From positions 2,103,765-2,167,764 of the forward strand of contig NW_004454267.1 in the NCBI RefSeq assembly GCF_000283155.1: 64,000 nucleotides of DNA, written 5' to 3'. The notes under the pieces are model-generated. The model worked only from the letters and a program-made list of their open reading frames with translations. It made no database searches and was not told the DNA's origin. The position numbers and the translations under genes are program-made. Positions 21,441 through 32,724 of the stretch are shown one piece after another; the stretch's first letter is position 1; each line of letters opens with the position of its first letter. The stretch is from Ceratotherium simum simum. Lineage: Eukaryota; Chordata; Mammalia; Perissodactyla; Rhinocerotidae.

Positions 21441-23339
21441 GTGTCCTAAATTTGTGCAAATTAGGACTGGTGGCTTGGAATAAATTTCTAGTTGTGGCAT
21501 CATACATGAACTCAAAAACTACTGTCTCTCAAATACTTTGCATGGAAGTGACACTGACATGCTCAGGAAAACTGTGAAATGACTCAAAGCGACTCCAGTC
21601 ATGCCAGAGAAAATCACATAGGACATGTTTGTGAAAAATTTGAATGAAATTGTTTCCGGAGATGTAAGTAAAAAGAAACCTTATTCCTAAATTATAATTC
21701 TATATGTAATTTAAAATATGTGTAACTAAACAATAAACTCATTATTCTAGTTAGATATGAGGCAATTTTATCTATATCCCATAACTGTAAATTGTAAATG
21801 TAATTTGGCCAAAAATAGTGGAGAGCTGAGAATCCTCTTATGGAAAAAAGGGGATCACCATATATCGGGGGCCATCTTGTTTGTAGGCATATACAGCTTT
21901 TCATAATTAAAAAAGCCATAGCTGAGGATCTTTCTCTCATCGATGGTGTATCTGACAGACTTGTAAAAAGTTATACCTGGAAAGATCTTTACAAATCATC
22001 CAATTTTTTTCCCCATTCTCCCATGTAGAGCAAGAGAAAGACAGAAGAGTTTGATTCGTGTGAAGAAAAGATTACCCCCAAAGACTTGGAGATAAAGAAA
22101 AATAATAGAGTTGTCAGAAAGATTTCACTCTCCCCATGGTCTTGACAGATATTTGTCAACTCTTGTCAGAATGGCTTGTCATTCTAACACTTTGCTCTCC
22201 CCTGGAAAACAAGAAGCTGCTAGCACTACAGCACAAAAGCAACGATCAGATAGAATCTGCACATGCCTAAATCATTACTCAGGAGGGAGATGCAGCAGGG
22301 TAAATCAGGAAAAGAACAGGAAAGATCTACTGGTTGATGAGGAAATGTTTATTCTGGGTCACTGTTGTATCACTTCAGGATACTGGGGTGGGGATGGAGA
22401 GAGGTGACAAGTAATTTCACCTTACAGGAAATGAAATAAAAAAATACTTATAATTTATGCAGAGACTATAGCCAAAGAATTTTAAGTCTTGGGACGGTTC
22501 CAACTCTTATTTCACACAACGCCTAAGAACAACAACAACAAAAATCCACCATTGAGTTCACAAAACAAGTTTTAGAGAGGTGTGTTTATTTGATAGTACA
22601 AAACAAATATAAATTGAGCATCCTGATGGTATATTTGCATAGCCTATTCTTAGATTGCCCTTCAGTGATATGCAGAGACAAGTCCCTTCTGGTATTTGAT
22701 TATATGACATTGGGATCTTCCTATAGGACAACCACTTACAAGGTGTGAAAGTGATATGGGGTCTACTCGAGGCACCTGGGAGGATCATTATGGGTGTTAT
22801 GGAAGCTCTTTGTCAAAACTCTGTTTTACATGTTATTAGTATGCTTAGAACTTTCTGAAGACCACAGTCAAACAAGAGATATAAAGAACCATGTGAGGGC
22901 CCAGGTACTAAGAGGGCTGATGAATGTAAGTGGTTTGGGGGGTCCAAGAAGTCAAAAGACTAGATGTCTAGAGGGTAGTGCCATATATATATGGTAGGTA
23001 GTCAATAAACATCTGTTGGATGAATGAAGTAGATTTGACAGAGATCTGGGAGTAGCTCACCCAAGTTCAGAAGTACACATGAATCCGTGTGTGCAAGAAC
23101 TCAACTAGCTTCTGGGAAATGGGAAAATTCAAGGGGTTTGTACACTCACTCCAAAGAAGGAGAAAGAGAAGCCTGGTTTAACAAGAACAATGATGCAATG
23201 AAGCCAGACTAGTACTAGGAGGCAGAGTTTTCAAATCTGAGAATTTCACTCTTGGATTAAAAACACTCAGTGCTTTCCCACTTTTCTTAGTGGAAAGCCC
23301 TAATGCTTACTGTCACCATCTTTGGTTAGCTCCTTCTAG
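21441..23339. other. Mostly unique sequence, no gene recognised
   Basis: Nearly 1.9 kb without a recognised exon. At 22985-23032 (GTAGTCAATAAACATCTGTT, GGATGAATGAAG) there is a short L2 or MIR 3' tail on the plus strand. A short AACAACAACAAC run occurs near 22530. Confidence 0.45.
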
Positions 23340-23755
23340 AAGCAGATCTTGAGCCCAGGATTCTAGTACATGTGATTTATTACAGAAGTGCTTTCAAGAG
23401 ACTGGAGAAACAGGCTAGAGAGGAGAAGGAAATAAGGAAAAGTGAAGTTTCAGGTCATGTCCCATCCCCAGCCTGGCCCTGCGGAGAGCTGTGGAGCATA
23501 AGTTGCACCTCAGAATTGGTTCTGTCTCAAGACAAGGACACTGGGGGTCTGTGCTCCCCACCAGTCAGTCACTGGCTATGCACCACCCTGGGGATGTAAG
23601 CTCAGTTATCAGTAGAATGAGGTGGCTCCAATAGCCCAAGAGTCACCCTCTGATGAAGGCCACAAGTGCTGGCCGTTGGCAGCAAAGCACACAGAGCTGG
23701 GGGATGTATGCACAGACCGAGTAAGGGGGATGTGTGAGGGGCGGAATATGTGTCT
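23340..23755. repeat. Probable ancient interspersed repeat, family unassigned
   Basis: AGCAGATCTTGAGCCCAGGA, GTGATTTATTACAGAAGTGC, GCACCACCCTGGGGATGTAA and CAGAGCTGGGGGATGTATGC recur in many mammalian genomes. I cannot assign a family name. Non-coding. Confidence 0.4.
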
Positions 23756-23832
23756 GCTACAACAGTGACCAGCAAAGCCAGCGTGGTCTAGCCCCTACCG
23801 ACCTCTCCATCCTCATCTCTCCCCAAGCTCCC

Positions 23833-24293
23833 TGTATTAGTCAGCGTTCTCCAGAGAAACACAACCAACATAATGAACTTCATTATAAGGAATTGATTCA
23901 CGCAGTTGTGGAGCCCGAGAAGTCCCACGATCTGCCGGCTGCAAGTGGGAGACCAGGAGAGCTGGTGGTATAGTTACAGTCCCAGTCTGAAAAGAGAGCC
24001 AGGGGTGTAAGCTCTAGTCCAAGAGCAAGAGAAAACCAATACCCCAGCCCCAAAACTGTCAGGCAGAGAGAGCAAATTCTCCCCTATTCCTCCTTTTCCT
24101 TCTATCCAGGCCTCCAACTGATTGGCTGAGGCCCACCCACATTGGGGAGAGCAATCTGCTTCACTCAGTCTTCTGATTCAAATGTGAATCTCATCCAGAA
24201 ACACCCTTATAGACACACCCTGAATAACGTTTAGCCAAACATCTGAGCATCCCATGGCTCAGTCGAGTCGACACATTAAAAGCAACCATCACC
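23833..24293 (-). mobile_element. Solo LTR (ERVL/MaLR-like) with 5-bp TSD
   Basis: The left edge TGTATTAGTCAGCGTTCTCC and interior CCAACTGATTGGCTGAGGCC, CTCATCCAGAAACACCC and the CCATCAC end are the reverse complement of a family that opens TGATGGTTAATTTTATGTG and closes CTAATACA. The flanks read CTCCC on both sides (23828-23832 and 24294-24298), a perfect 5-bp duplication fitting an ERVL-class LTR. The family recurs in plus orientation at 62575-63107. Solo LTR only; no internal coding region. Confidence 0.82.
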
Positions 24294-24298
24294 CTCCC

Positions 24299-24570
24299 GT
24301 GGTCTCCATTCTCAAGCCCCACGCTCAGTGCATGGTGTATGAATGCACTGAGGAGGCTGGCCCGAGGATGAAGAAGGTGATGCTGACCAGGTAAGATGCT
24401 GCGTTCTCAAAGCTCTGCTGCAGAAAGGCTGCCATGACCTCATTCCAAAAAGAAGTTCGCTGCTTTTTATTCTTTTTCCCAATGAGTCTTGTCTTTTAAA
24501 GCACAGTCTGTCTTTTTATTTTGCTGAGCTCCAGAAGCCAAAGGAAAAGATAAGGCCTTTACTCTACAAC
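24299..24570. other. Non-repetitive stretch
   Basis: No gene or repeat recognised. Confidence 0.4.
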
Positions 24571-24825
24571 ATGCTTTCTCAAAGGAGCCGGTATCATCCC
24601 CAAGGGGGTGAAGATTGGTTCTTCAGGGGGAGATGCCAAACAATCCTACTCTTATTATGTATAAGGCACAGACAGACACACGGTCCACAAACAGATACAC
24701 AGTATAGCAATGGTGTTACAATTTCATGGGGGAGCAATTAGAAAAAAATGTCTACAAGGGCTTGTGGTGGCCGGGGGGTGGAAGCAGCAATCATTTTTAA
24801 AAAGGTTGAGAAACACCATTCTGAA
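24571..24825 (+). mobile_element. hAT-type DNA transposon MITE
   Basis: Inverted ends TTTCTCAAAGGAG and GGTTGAGAAACACC bound text such as CCCCAAGGGGGTGAAGATTG and ACAATTTCATGGGGGAGCAA, typical of a MER1-group hAT non-autonomous element (MER102-like; name from memory). Confidence 0.7.
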
Positions 24826-25510
24826 ACCACAGATACCTGAAGCTGGAAGGGAGTGCTTCCCCCATCTGATATCTCATGACAGGCGCCTGGGGGACCCAGA
24901 TGTTCAGATCTGCGCGGAGCTCTCCCAGGGGGTTAGTGACAGAGCCTGGCGTGGACCACAATTTTTGGACCCTAGACCAATGTACTTTCCACGTTTTTCA
25001 CGCAAAAGTGAATAGATCAGTGAGCAGAGAATGAGCCTCTGCAGTTCCTTAACCCACATTCTCCACTGATGTGACACTTCGGAAACAAAATAAATGACCT
25101 ATACGGGAAAATCATGCAACTTTGGGATCCTTAGGAGGAACTAAGGTGTCTTACCATCTGAGCGATGTGACAAGGGACAGGTAGAGGAGACAGAGAACAC
25201 CCAGAGCGGCTGTAACATCAGGGCAAAAATGTGTCAGGGAACAGGAGGAATGCAGAGCCCAGAGAAGGGGGCAGAAGAAATACGGTGCAGGCAATGCATT
25301 CTTTCTGACTCCCCGCCCACCCTTCCTGGCTAAAGTTGGACTCTTTCTGTTGCTGCTTAAAATCTGTCTAGAAAGCTGAGGAGATAAGATAGACAAAATG
25401 AAAAAAGAAAAAAAACAATCTAGTGAATGATCCTAAGATTTATCACCTGATAATTCAGTGACATTAGATTCACCTGTGTGGCTGTCAGTTAGCTTCATAG
25501 GTATCCCCCG
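24826..25510. other. Non-repetitive stretch, no gene recognised
   Basis: No repeat or exon recognised. A short A-rich run lies at 25398-25420. Confidence 0.45.
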
Positions 25511-25524
25511 GGTCTGTTTCTTTT

Positions 25525-25665
25525 GTTCATTCATTCACTCACTCATTCAGTCAGTCAATCATTCATTGAGCACCTACTATGTGGCAGGCATTTTCCCAGG
25601 CACTGGAGTTGGCAGTGTGGAAGCAGCAACACACAGCAATAAAAATCAGATTTGCCCCTAACTCC
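25525..25665 (-). repeat. L2 LINE 3' end
   Basis: CATTCATTCACTCACTCATT followed by CATTGAGCACCTACTATGTG and GCAGGCATTTTCCCAGGCAC is antisense L2 3' terminus. Confidence 0.83.
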
Positions 25666-25902
25666 AGCCAAATTTAAAATTTCACAGCGGTGCTAAGTAC
25701 CTAAGACAAGTACACAAACCTACATTTTAACAAAATTACCCTCCACTCCGTGGCTGGCACGCCATGGGCGTATTTTTTGACTATGCAGGGGGGAAATGGG
25801 CTGTGTCATACACTGAGTTCCATTCTCCTCCAGTGGGCATCTTAATCCATGTTTGAGGGCAGTCGGGACTAAATGAGATTATGGGAACCAAAAAGGAAAA
25901 TG

Positions 25903-25928
25903 CAAATAAATAAATAAATAAATAAATA
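25903..25928. repeat. (AAAT)n microsatellite
   Basis: About six AAAT units without interruption. Confidence 0.9.
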
Positions 25929-25998
25929 CAAGTTTTAATTGGCTTACTCTGATCTCCCCGCTGCGATTGTATCAGTGAGTTGGCAGCTTGTCACTTGT

Positions 25999-26013
25999 GG
26001 TTGCTAGGCAACC
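25999..26013. promoter_or_regulatory. X-box-like (RFX) motif
   Basis: GGTTGCTAGGCAACC is a near-palindromic pair of RFX half-sites (GTTGCT and GGCAAC). RFX proteins bind such X-boxes at ciliary, MHC class II and neural regulatory elements. Only the motif is seen; occupancy is inference. Confidence 0.45.
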
Positions 26014-26375
26014 GTGTGTGGTAAGGCGAATGTGTCAGCTGTGTTTTCCATCTTGTGCCGCGAGTCTCCTGGTGTCTAAGGCTGAAGCCTGGCTTTACTC
26101 CACCCTGGACAGGGGTCTGGGATGCCCGGGGCAGCCCCATAAATAATCTGACCTACCGCTCAAAGCTGTCTCCTGCGCAAGTTCTTAATAAAATTTTAGC
26201 TCGTATTCAATGACATAGCTCTCTGGCTGTGACTTTGCTGAAAAGGCCCCAGCGCCCCTGTCCAGGTCTTCTGAGCCCCTCAGGTACATCGGCAGAGCAG
26301 GTGTGAGGGCAGAGACAAGAGGAGCAGGATGCCTGAGTTCTCCTTTCTGGGTGTGTTATGGGAGCCTCACTCTGA

Positions 26376-26622
26376 TGGAGCCCAGCGCATGGGCTTTGCA
26401 GACAGACAGCGCTGGGTCCGACTGTCCAGTACAAGCTGTGTGACTTTAGCATATCACTCAGCCCTTCTGTGCTTCTGTTTCCTCATCTCTAAAGTGGAGA
26501 TAACACTGCCTCTATGCCAGGGTCATGTTGAGCTCTTCCTGAGCCAATACATATAAAATGTTAGCACAATGCCTGACGTTCAGTGAGTGCTATGCGAGTT
26601 TTAGCAATTGTTCTACAGGCTT
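26376..26622 (+). repeat. MIR SINE, near full length
   Basis: GGGCTTTGCAGACAGACAGC, TACAAGCTGTGTGACTTTAG, CTGTTTCCTCATCTCTAAAG and the tail GCACAATGCCTGACGTTC. Confidence 0.9.
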
Positions 26623-26639
26623 CCATGAAGAACTGTGAG

Positions 26640-26795
26640 GCACTCGTAAAGTCCTAAAGCTGGTATGGAAGTTAGTGATCACTGAATCTCCTCATTCCTC
26701 GAGTAAGGAATCTGAGACTCAAAGAGTCAGAGTGACATGCCCGAAGCCCCGTAGTTGGGACTGAAACCAGGGGCTCAGTTGCCACCAAAATTGAC
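26640..26795 (-). repeat. MIR-like (MIR3-type) SINE
   Basis: TGAATCTCCTCATTCCTCG, AGGAATCTGAGACTCAAAGA and GAAGCCCCGTAGTTGGGACT are antisense MIR-core wording, diverged. Confidence 0.6.
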
Positions 26796-26964
26796 CAGCA
26801 TGGCATACAAAAAGACCCCTCCTGTGTGGAACACGTCTTGCAGGCAAATAGGCACTAGTATTTGTGTTGAGTAGTCAGAGCAGCACTCGATGGACACAGC
26901 TACCCAGAAAACAGCCTGTTCATTCTGAACAAGTAGCATGTGCTTCAGGCAGGGGCAACATCTT

Positions 26965-27246
26965 TTTTGTTGTTGTTGTGAGGAAGATCAGCCCTGAGCT
27001 AACATCCGTGCTAATCTTCCTCTTTTTCTGAGGAAGACCGGCTCTGAGCTAACATCTATTGACAATCCTCCTCCTTTTTTTTCCCCAAAGCCCCAGTAGA
27101 TAGTTGTATGTCATAGTTGCACATCCTTCTAGTTGCTGTATGTGGGACGCGGCCTCAGCGGTGCGTCGGTGCGCACCGGGGATCCGAACCCGGGCCGTCG
27201 GTAGCGGAGCGCACGCACTTAACCACCAAGCCATGGGGCCGACCCC
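26965..27246 (-). mobile_element. ERE SINE with TSD, CpG-rich copy
   Basis: Antisense ERE with two GAGGAAGAT/TGAGCTAACATC units, AGATAGTTGTATGTCATAGT, GGATCCGAACCCGGGCC (antisense B-box area) and the head CCATGGGGCCGACCCC. The TSD is AGGGGCAACATCTT (26951-26964) against AGGGGCAACGTCTT (27247-27260), one mismatch. Many CpGs persist, suggesting a comparatively young copy. Confidence 0.94.
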
Positions 27247-27304
27247 AGGGGCAACGTCTTATAGAAGACCTCTGGGGTTTTCCCTGGAGGCTGATAGAAT
27301 AACC

Positions 27305-27825
27305 TGTCAACTTCAGAAGGAAATCCATCCTCCTTCTACGGCATCCAAAACTTATCTTGGTCTGGCTACTGCTCCCACTTCAGCCCCATTCTCCCCCCGA
27401 CCCTACTGATCTTCCTGCTGACCCTAAACATGCCAGGGAGGCTCCTACCTCAGGGCCTTTGCACAAGCCACTGCCTTTGCTTGGAACACAGATACCCACG
27501 TGGCTCCCTCCTTCACTCTCTTCAGGTCATTCCTTGAGGAAGGTCACATCCTCATTGAGGCCTTTCTTCATCCTCATATTTAATATTGCAACTGCCTCCC
27601 TCAAGCATTCTCTCTCCCTCTTCCCTGCTCGTAGTACTTATTACCGCCTGACACATTACTTATGTGTTTTTGTCTCCTGTGCCCAGGCCCCACCACTGCA
27701 CTGTAAGCTCCATGAGGGCACCGATGTTTGTCTGGTTCTTTGCTGTATTCCCAGCACCTAGAACTGCGCCTGGCCCACATTAGGTGTTCAACAGACACTT
27801 ACTGAATAAATGTCTTTATTGAATA
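27305..27825 (+). repeat. L2 LINE 3' end, long fragment
   Basis: CTACCTCAGGGCCTTTGCAC, GCCTTTGCTTGGAACACAGA, CTGTAAGCTCCATGAGGGCA, CCCAGCACCTAGAACTGCGC and TACTGAATAAATG give about 500 bp of sense L2 3' region. The frame at 27357-27761 lies wholly in it. Confidence 0.93.
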
Positions 27826-27879
27826 AATGTACCTCTGTGCTTTTGTATGTGAGGTTTCCTCTGCCAGTCCCTCCCCACT

Positions 27880-28315
27880 TTGTCTTCAAAACTCTTACTC
27901 ATCCCTCATGAGGCAGCAACAAGCATCATCTCCTTTTGGAAACCTGTCCTCACCTCCTCCGACTTGAATGGAGGCCTTGCCATGTGGGTCCATAGAGTCC
28001 CGAACTGCTTTCTGCATAGTAGCCACCAAATTACATCACGATTATCTGCTCACCTGGTTCCCACCAGAAGCATGGCTGCTTGTGCAATTAGAGGGGCAGT
28101 GAAATAAAAAGGAGGCCCCCTTTGGCCAGCCGCTCTGCATGGTCTGCAGAGACCAAGCTCTGCGCCCCGCCTTCCAGTCCCAAAGCCTCATCCTGTCCTC
28201 CCCGCTAGAATGACCCACTTGAGGGCAGGGGCCACATGTAATTCGTCTTTATATTACCAGAATACAGTGTGTTCCTGGCACAGTGTAAGTGCACAAAACT
28301 GTTGCTCAAATGATA
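27880..28315 (+). repeat. L2 LINE 3' end, second copy
   Basis: CTCATCCCTCATGAGGCAGC through TGCTCACCTGGTTCC, then from about 28205 CTAGAATGACCCACTTGAGG, CAGGGGCCACATG and CCTGGCACAGTG. The middle (about 28090-28200) is not L2-like and may be an insertion. Confidence 0.7.
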
Positions 28316-28775
28316 ACAGCCAACATTTACCGAGTATTCACTCCCAGCCACGAATCGGTCTATCAAGTTTTCTCAACCTTAGCACTCTTGAATTTGGGGC
28401 AGGATAATTCTCTGTTGTGGGGGGCTGTCCTGTGCATTGTAGAATGATTAGCAGCATCCCTGGCCTCTACCCATATACCAATAGCACACACCCCAGGTGT
28501 GACAAACGGAATGTCTGCATACATTGCCAAATGTCCCCTGGGAGGCAAACTTGTCCCCATTCGAGAACCGTTGGTCTAAGTGTTTACTGTGAATTAATTA
28601 ATTCAATCCTCACAGCAACGCCATGAGGAGGTACTATTACTAAATCTGTATTACAGATGAGCAAAGTCAGGCTCAAAGAGGTTAGGTAACTCACTGAAAG
28701 TCTGGGAATTAGCAGAATCAGGATATGAACTAGGCAATCTGGCTTCCAAGCCGAGAAAATTAACCATCTATGAGT
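28316..28775 (-). repeat. MIR SINE split by a MER5A insertion
   Basis: GCCAACATTTACCGAGTATTC before 28362 and TAAGTGTTTACTGTGAATTA, TACAGATGAGCAAAGTCAGG after 28571 are consecutive parts of an antisense MIR. The gap is filled by the MER5A below. Confidence 0.82.
28363..28570 (-). mobile_element. MER5A hAT-Charlie MITE nested in MIR
   Basis: TTTTCTCAACCTTAGCACTC, GGGGGCTGTCCTGTGCATTG and ATTGCCAAATGTCCCCTGGG are the reverse complement of MER5A. Flanks TCGGTCTA (28355-28362) and TTGGTCTA (28571-28578) are an 8-bp TSD with one mismatch, as expected for hAT. Confidence 0.88.
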
Positions 28776-28819
28776 TAAGGTTGGGAGGGGAGGCAGTTGG
28801 GGGATGGGGATGGGGAGAT

Positions 28820-29025
28820 GAGGCTAACCCTTGTTGTTTATTATATCCAGGCACTATTCTAAGCCCTTGTATGGGTGACCTCCTTTAATTCTATATCGTC
28901 TTTGAAACAGTCATTGTTATTTTTAACATTGTACGGAGGAGGAAACTGAGGCACAGAAAGTACCCAGCTAATTGGAAGCAAAGCAACCAGAATTCAGACC
29001 CATGCAGTCTGACTCTAAGGCTCAT
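28820..29025 (-). repeat. MIR SINE
   Basis: CAGGCACTATTCTAAGCCCT, GGAGGAAACTGAGGCACAGA and CATGCAGTCTGACTCTAAGG are antisense MIR. Confidence 0.87.
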
Positions 29026-30010
29026 GGTGTGTGGGGGGGATTCCTACTCTGTTCCAAGTCACTGCAAAGTCATGCTGCCTTTCACTCAGCCTTCCCTGCC
29101 AGGCAAGCCTTGGCACAGTCCCCACGTTCCCTCTAAAATAGTTTCACTGCTCCTCACACTCAATGTGACCGGCTTTCCAGGGCACCAAGCCCTGAGGGTC
29201 TTGGAGAGTGCTTTCATGTTCCAAAGCAGTCTTAGACACAAAGCTAACTGTGAGGGGGAGAGTGCCACTGGCTTCCCCAGGGCTGGGACTTCCAAAATGG
29301 GGGCAGCCTTTCTCTCCAACCAAACCCGGCTTAACAGAAGAGCATAAGGAGAGCCTGGTGGCAAGAGCTCGGGGGTATTTTCAGAATATTATGAGAGTCT
29401 CCTCTTAAAGAAATATAAAGAAAGAAGCACTACGAGGCACCTTCTCCAATTCTCTTCCTTTTGGTAGTTACCAAAGCGGAGATAGTGTGTTTCAGACGTG
29501 TCTCCTACTATGATTGCCCCAGTGTTTAAAATAATGATCAGATAATTTTCCCACAGCCATTTCATCCAATGAGCCCAAATAGGATTATTGAGAAATTGCA
29601 AGGTCTAGCAGGAAATATCTCTTCTGACCTTGGACATTGTTAGTCAGGCTGACTCAGAGAAAATAAGATCCCCTTTCATTGTTAGAGATGACAGTTCTGC
29701 AGCCTCTTCTCCAAGCAGGGTGACCCCACAGTGGCAGGGAAGAATCACTCTGAATGGACGATAATTGATCACCTGTGCACCTGTGTCTGCTATGCCCATG
29801 GGAGGGGGAAGCACTGTGTGTGTTCAAGTGTATGTGTGACTGTTTCTGTGATTCTCCACAGTGAAGCAATGTTAGCTTCTCTTAAGCAATACTCTCAGCT
29901 TCACCAAGACGCAGGGAAAAAGATTCTAGTAAGCAGAGCACGATCGATCGTCTTTTTAAAGATCTTTTTTCTTAAAAGCCCAGTTTGATAAGTAGATGAG
30001 AATAGTGAAG
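29026..30010. other. Unique stretch, no gene recognised
   Basis: About 1 kb without a recognised repeat or exon. The frames at 29024-29347 and 29086-29364 overlap on opposite strands and have no domain. Confidence 0.5.
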
Positions 30011-30175
30011 ATCACATGAGAAAAGAAGAATGAGGTAAGATTTGCACTGTCAGATACTGAAATGTATGCTAAAGCTACAATAATTATAATGATAAATAAG
30101 TGTGTGCAAGAATTGGCAAAAGGATCAATGAATCAAAATATATAGCTCCAAAACAAATAGCACACATTCTTCCTT
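30011..30175 (+). repeat. Old L1M ORF2 fragment
   Basis: GATTTGCACTGTCAGATACT and AAGCTACAATAATTATAATG match a decayed ORF2 segment. It continues after 30720 beyond an insertion. Confidence 0.6.
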
Positions 30176-30206
30176 GTTCTCTCCTTCTCCCTCTCCCTCC
30201 TTCCTC

Positions 30207-30208
<2 letters not shown>

Positions 30209-30248
<40 letters not shown>
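30209..30248. repeat. (CA)n microsatellite
   Basis: Twenty uninterrupted AC units, preceded by a CT-rich run. A length-variable locus is likely. Confidence 0.95.
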
Positions 30249-30249
<1 letters not shown>

Positions 30250-30251
<2 letters not shown>

Positions 30252-30720
30252 ATAAACCTGGCATTTGCAAATCAGTAGGGAGAGGAAGGTTTATCAATCG
30301 GTGTACACACAGGGAAACAGAAAGCAATCTAGGTGTTTCAAACGGAGAGGGATTTAATACAGGGAATTGATTACAAGTATATACAGAAACCAGAAGAACA
30401 AAAGGGAGTAAGTCATGTTGTCCAAGGATGAACACTACCTCTTCTACATCTGGAGAATTAAAACAAGGAAAGTGGTGTTATCGAGAGCTTAGGAGTCTGC
30501 ATTCCTGCTGATACTGTTGCCAGCAGAAAAATAGCTTTTACATTTTTACCACCTGTTAATCCCATGTGACTGCCTTCCATTGGCAGAAACTAACACCAGC
30601 TGGCAAGGAACTCTGGGAAATGTAGTTTTCAGGCTCCCAGCTGTAGTAGTAAAGTAGAACATATATAAGGACAGCCATGGGGCTGAGAGTCAACAGACAA
30701 TACCCGCCACAGAGGGGTTA
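30250..30720. repeat. Unassigned ancient repeat interrupting old L1
   Basis: GAGAGGGATTTAATACAGGG, AATTGATTACAAGTATATAC and AACTCTGGGAAATGTAGTTT are words of a widespread mammalian repeat that I cannot name. It separates L1 ORF2 segments. Confidence 0.45.
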
Positions 30721-31560
30721 CTTGATAATGCTTTAAAAAGCAATTGGTTAGCAACTGAGCAAAAACAAACATTTTCACTTCATGCCGTATAGCAAAATAA
30801 ATTCAAATGTTATAGCAAAATAAATTCAAATGGTGAAATTTCAACACATACATAAATACTCAAAGACAGAAAAAAAAGAACAACAAAACAGAAGAACATA
30901 ATGAAAAGAAAATTCATTGAAGGGTGACAAAGAACTTTCTAGATCTTGAAGCAATAAAAGAGTCACAAAAAATCATATATTGGAATAAAAATAGTTTCTA
31001 ATTGTCAGAGACGTGCTACATAAAATTAAGAACCAAATAATCTGGAAGGTATACTTAAAACATGTATTAAAATGAGCTTAAAACCTAACAGATTGCCAAG
31101 TAAAGGTAAAGCCGTACATACCCAACAACTCCACAATTCCTCTAGAGAAACATGGGCACACAGTGGAATACTATTCGGTAGGGAAAAGGAATGGATTTTA
31201 GTACACACATTAACATATTTGGATATCAATTTGGGGTGAAATAAGCCACAGAAGAATCTTTACATCATTACTCCATTTTTATAAAGTTTAAAAACAAATA
31301 AAACATACTTTGTTTTAAGGGATGTATGAATGGGTGGTAAAACCATAAAGAAAATCAAGGAAATAATGACTACAGATGTCAGAATTACGGTTACCTCAGA
31401 AGGAAGAGAAAAATACACTTATGAGGGACAAAAAGGTGACTTCTAAGATACAGAAATGCTCTATTTCATAAGCTGGGTTGTGGATAAATTAGTGTTTATT
31501 GTATTATTATGATGATGATTGAAATTATATATACTTTTGATACATATCACAAGAGAAAAA
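30720..31560 (+). repeat. Old L1M ORF2 end and 3' UTR
   Basis: ORF2-like A-rich text, then CACAGTGGAATACTATTCGG (ORF2 end), AAATAAGCCACAGAAGAATC, ACTCCATTTTTATAAAGTTT and CAGAATTACGGTTACCTCAG (3' UTR). A 23-bp direct tandem duplication is at 30788-30833. Confidence 0.7.
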
Positions 31561-32240
31561 TGAAAAATAAAAAATGCAGACAAAGAAAAATTCAAAAAAT
31601 GAAATATATAAATAAATATTCAACAACATTTTGGGTCAAAGAATTGTAAATTTAAATAATGAGGTAAGACTTTTTTAACTATCAAATTAAAAATGATTCT
31701 AAACCTCATAATTCTCATCGTTAGCATGGGTGAAGTGAAAAATCTCATTCTCTTGGTGGGAGTATAACTTGCTTAAACATTTCTGGAAAACTATTTGGCA
31801 ACGTATAGCATGAGCCTTTAAAAATGTCTGTGCTTTAGGGAAGTGACTAGAAACTTGGATAAAATTTATGTAAGAAATCGTGGTCATCTTAGCATTTCTA
31901 TAATACTGGAAAATTTAGAAACACTATGGGAGTAAGTCAGTCATGATAGATAGAATGAAACATTATGCAGCTTCTAACGATGATTACAAAAAGATGGCCA
32001 TTATAGTGGGGAAATGCTTATATTATTTAGTCAGGATGATAAACTACAAAACTTTATACTCAATATGGTATCTTGTTTTTTTTTAAAACTGAGCATGTTC
32101 GAAGGAAATACAACAAAATACCAACAGTGGTTGTGTCTGGGTACCAAGATTATGGATACTTGTTTTTCTTCATTTTTTCTTATATTTTCCAACTTCCTCA
32201 AATAAGCAGTGATTACGTTTATGATAGGGTGGGAAGGGTG
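31561..32240 (+). repeat. Second old L1M ORF2 end and 3' UTR
   Basis: CTTGGTGGGAGTATAACTTG, AAACTATTTGGCAACGTATA, GAAACATTATGCAGCTTCTA and the 3' UTR words TCTTATATTTTCCAACTTCC, TAAGCAGTGATTACGTTTAT. Confidence 0.72.
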
Positions 32241-32424
32241 GAGGAATTTAGTGAAAAATAAAAGTCCAGATTGACTCATGTTTTCTTCCTGCTCAGTCAT
32301 ATTACATTGCATTTCAGCTTTTAGCTTGGCCTTATTCCAAGAACATCCTCTTGTTGCAAGGAGATGGGAGGTAAGGTCATTTCCAATTACCATTCTTCAT
32401 TTCCACCTTGACTTCTGTAGTGAT
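32241..32424. other. Short non-repetitive stretch
   Basis: Nothing recognised. Confidence 0.4.
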
Positions 32425-32640
32425 AGAGAGAAGGGAACTAATAGTTGTTGAGTGTTGTCTTGGACACCATGTTACTCCTATACATACGTTATCCATTTGA
32501 GATAGAAAATATTATCCCCATTTTAATGTTGAAGAGACCGAGATTCAGTTTCGGCATAAGGCACTTGCTTGAGAGCACACAGCTAGTAAATGTTGAGGAG
32601 GTATGTCTGATTCCTGAGCTGTTTCACTAAACTCCCTTCC
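32425..32640 (-). repeat. MIR SINE
   Basis: AGTTGTTGAGTGTTGTCTTG, TTATCCCCATTTTAATGTTG and CACACAGCTAGTAAATGTTG are antisense MIR. Confidence 0.82.
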
Positions 32641-32724
32641 TTCCCATATGATGGAGCCATCCGTTCAAGTGTCCTCTCATAGCCTTAATAACTTGGCTCA
32701 GGAAGCAGTCCTCCTGGGCTGAGG

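Larger units (their letters stand above)
25666..26375. other. Unique block with CpG retention and microsatellite
   Basis: No repeat family apart from the (AAAT)n run. 25950-26200 carries about nine CpGs, an RFX-type motif and AT-rich words such as CCCCATAAATAATCTGACC. It looks like a candidate regulatory element; no exon recognised. Confidence 0.45.

Noticed and set aside
27357..27761. 134-codon plus-strand frame
   Set aside because: Lies entirely in L2 3' UTR-type sequence.
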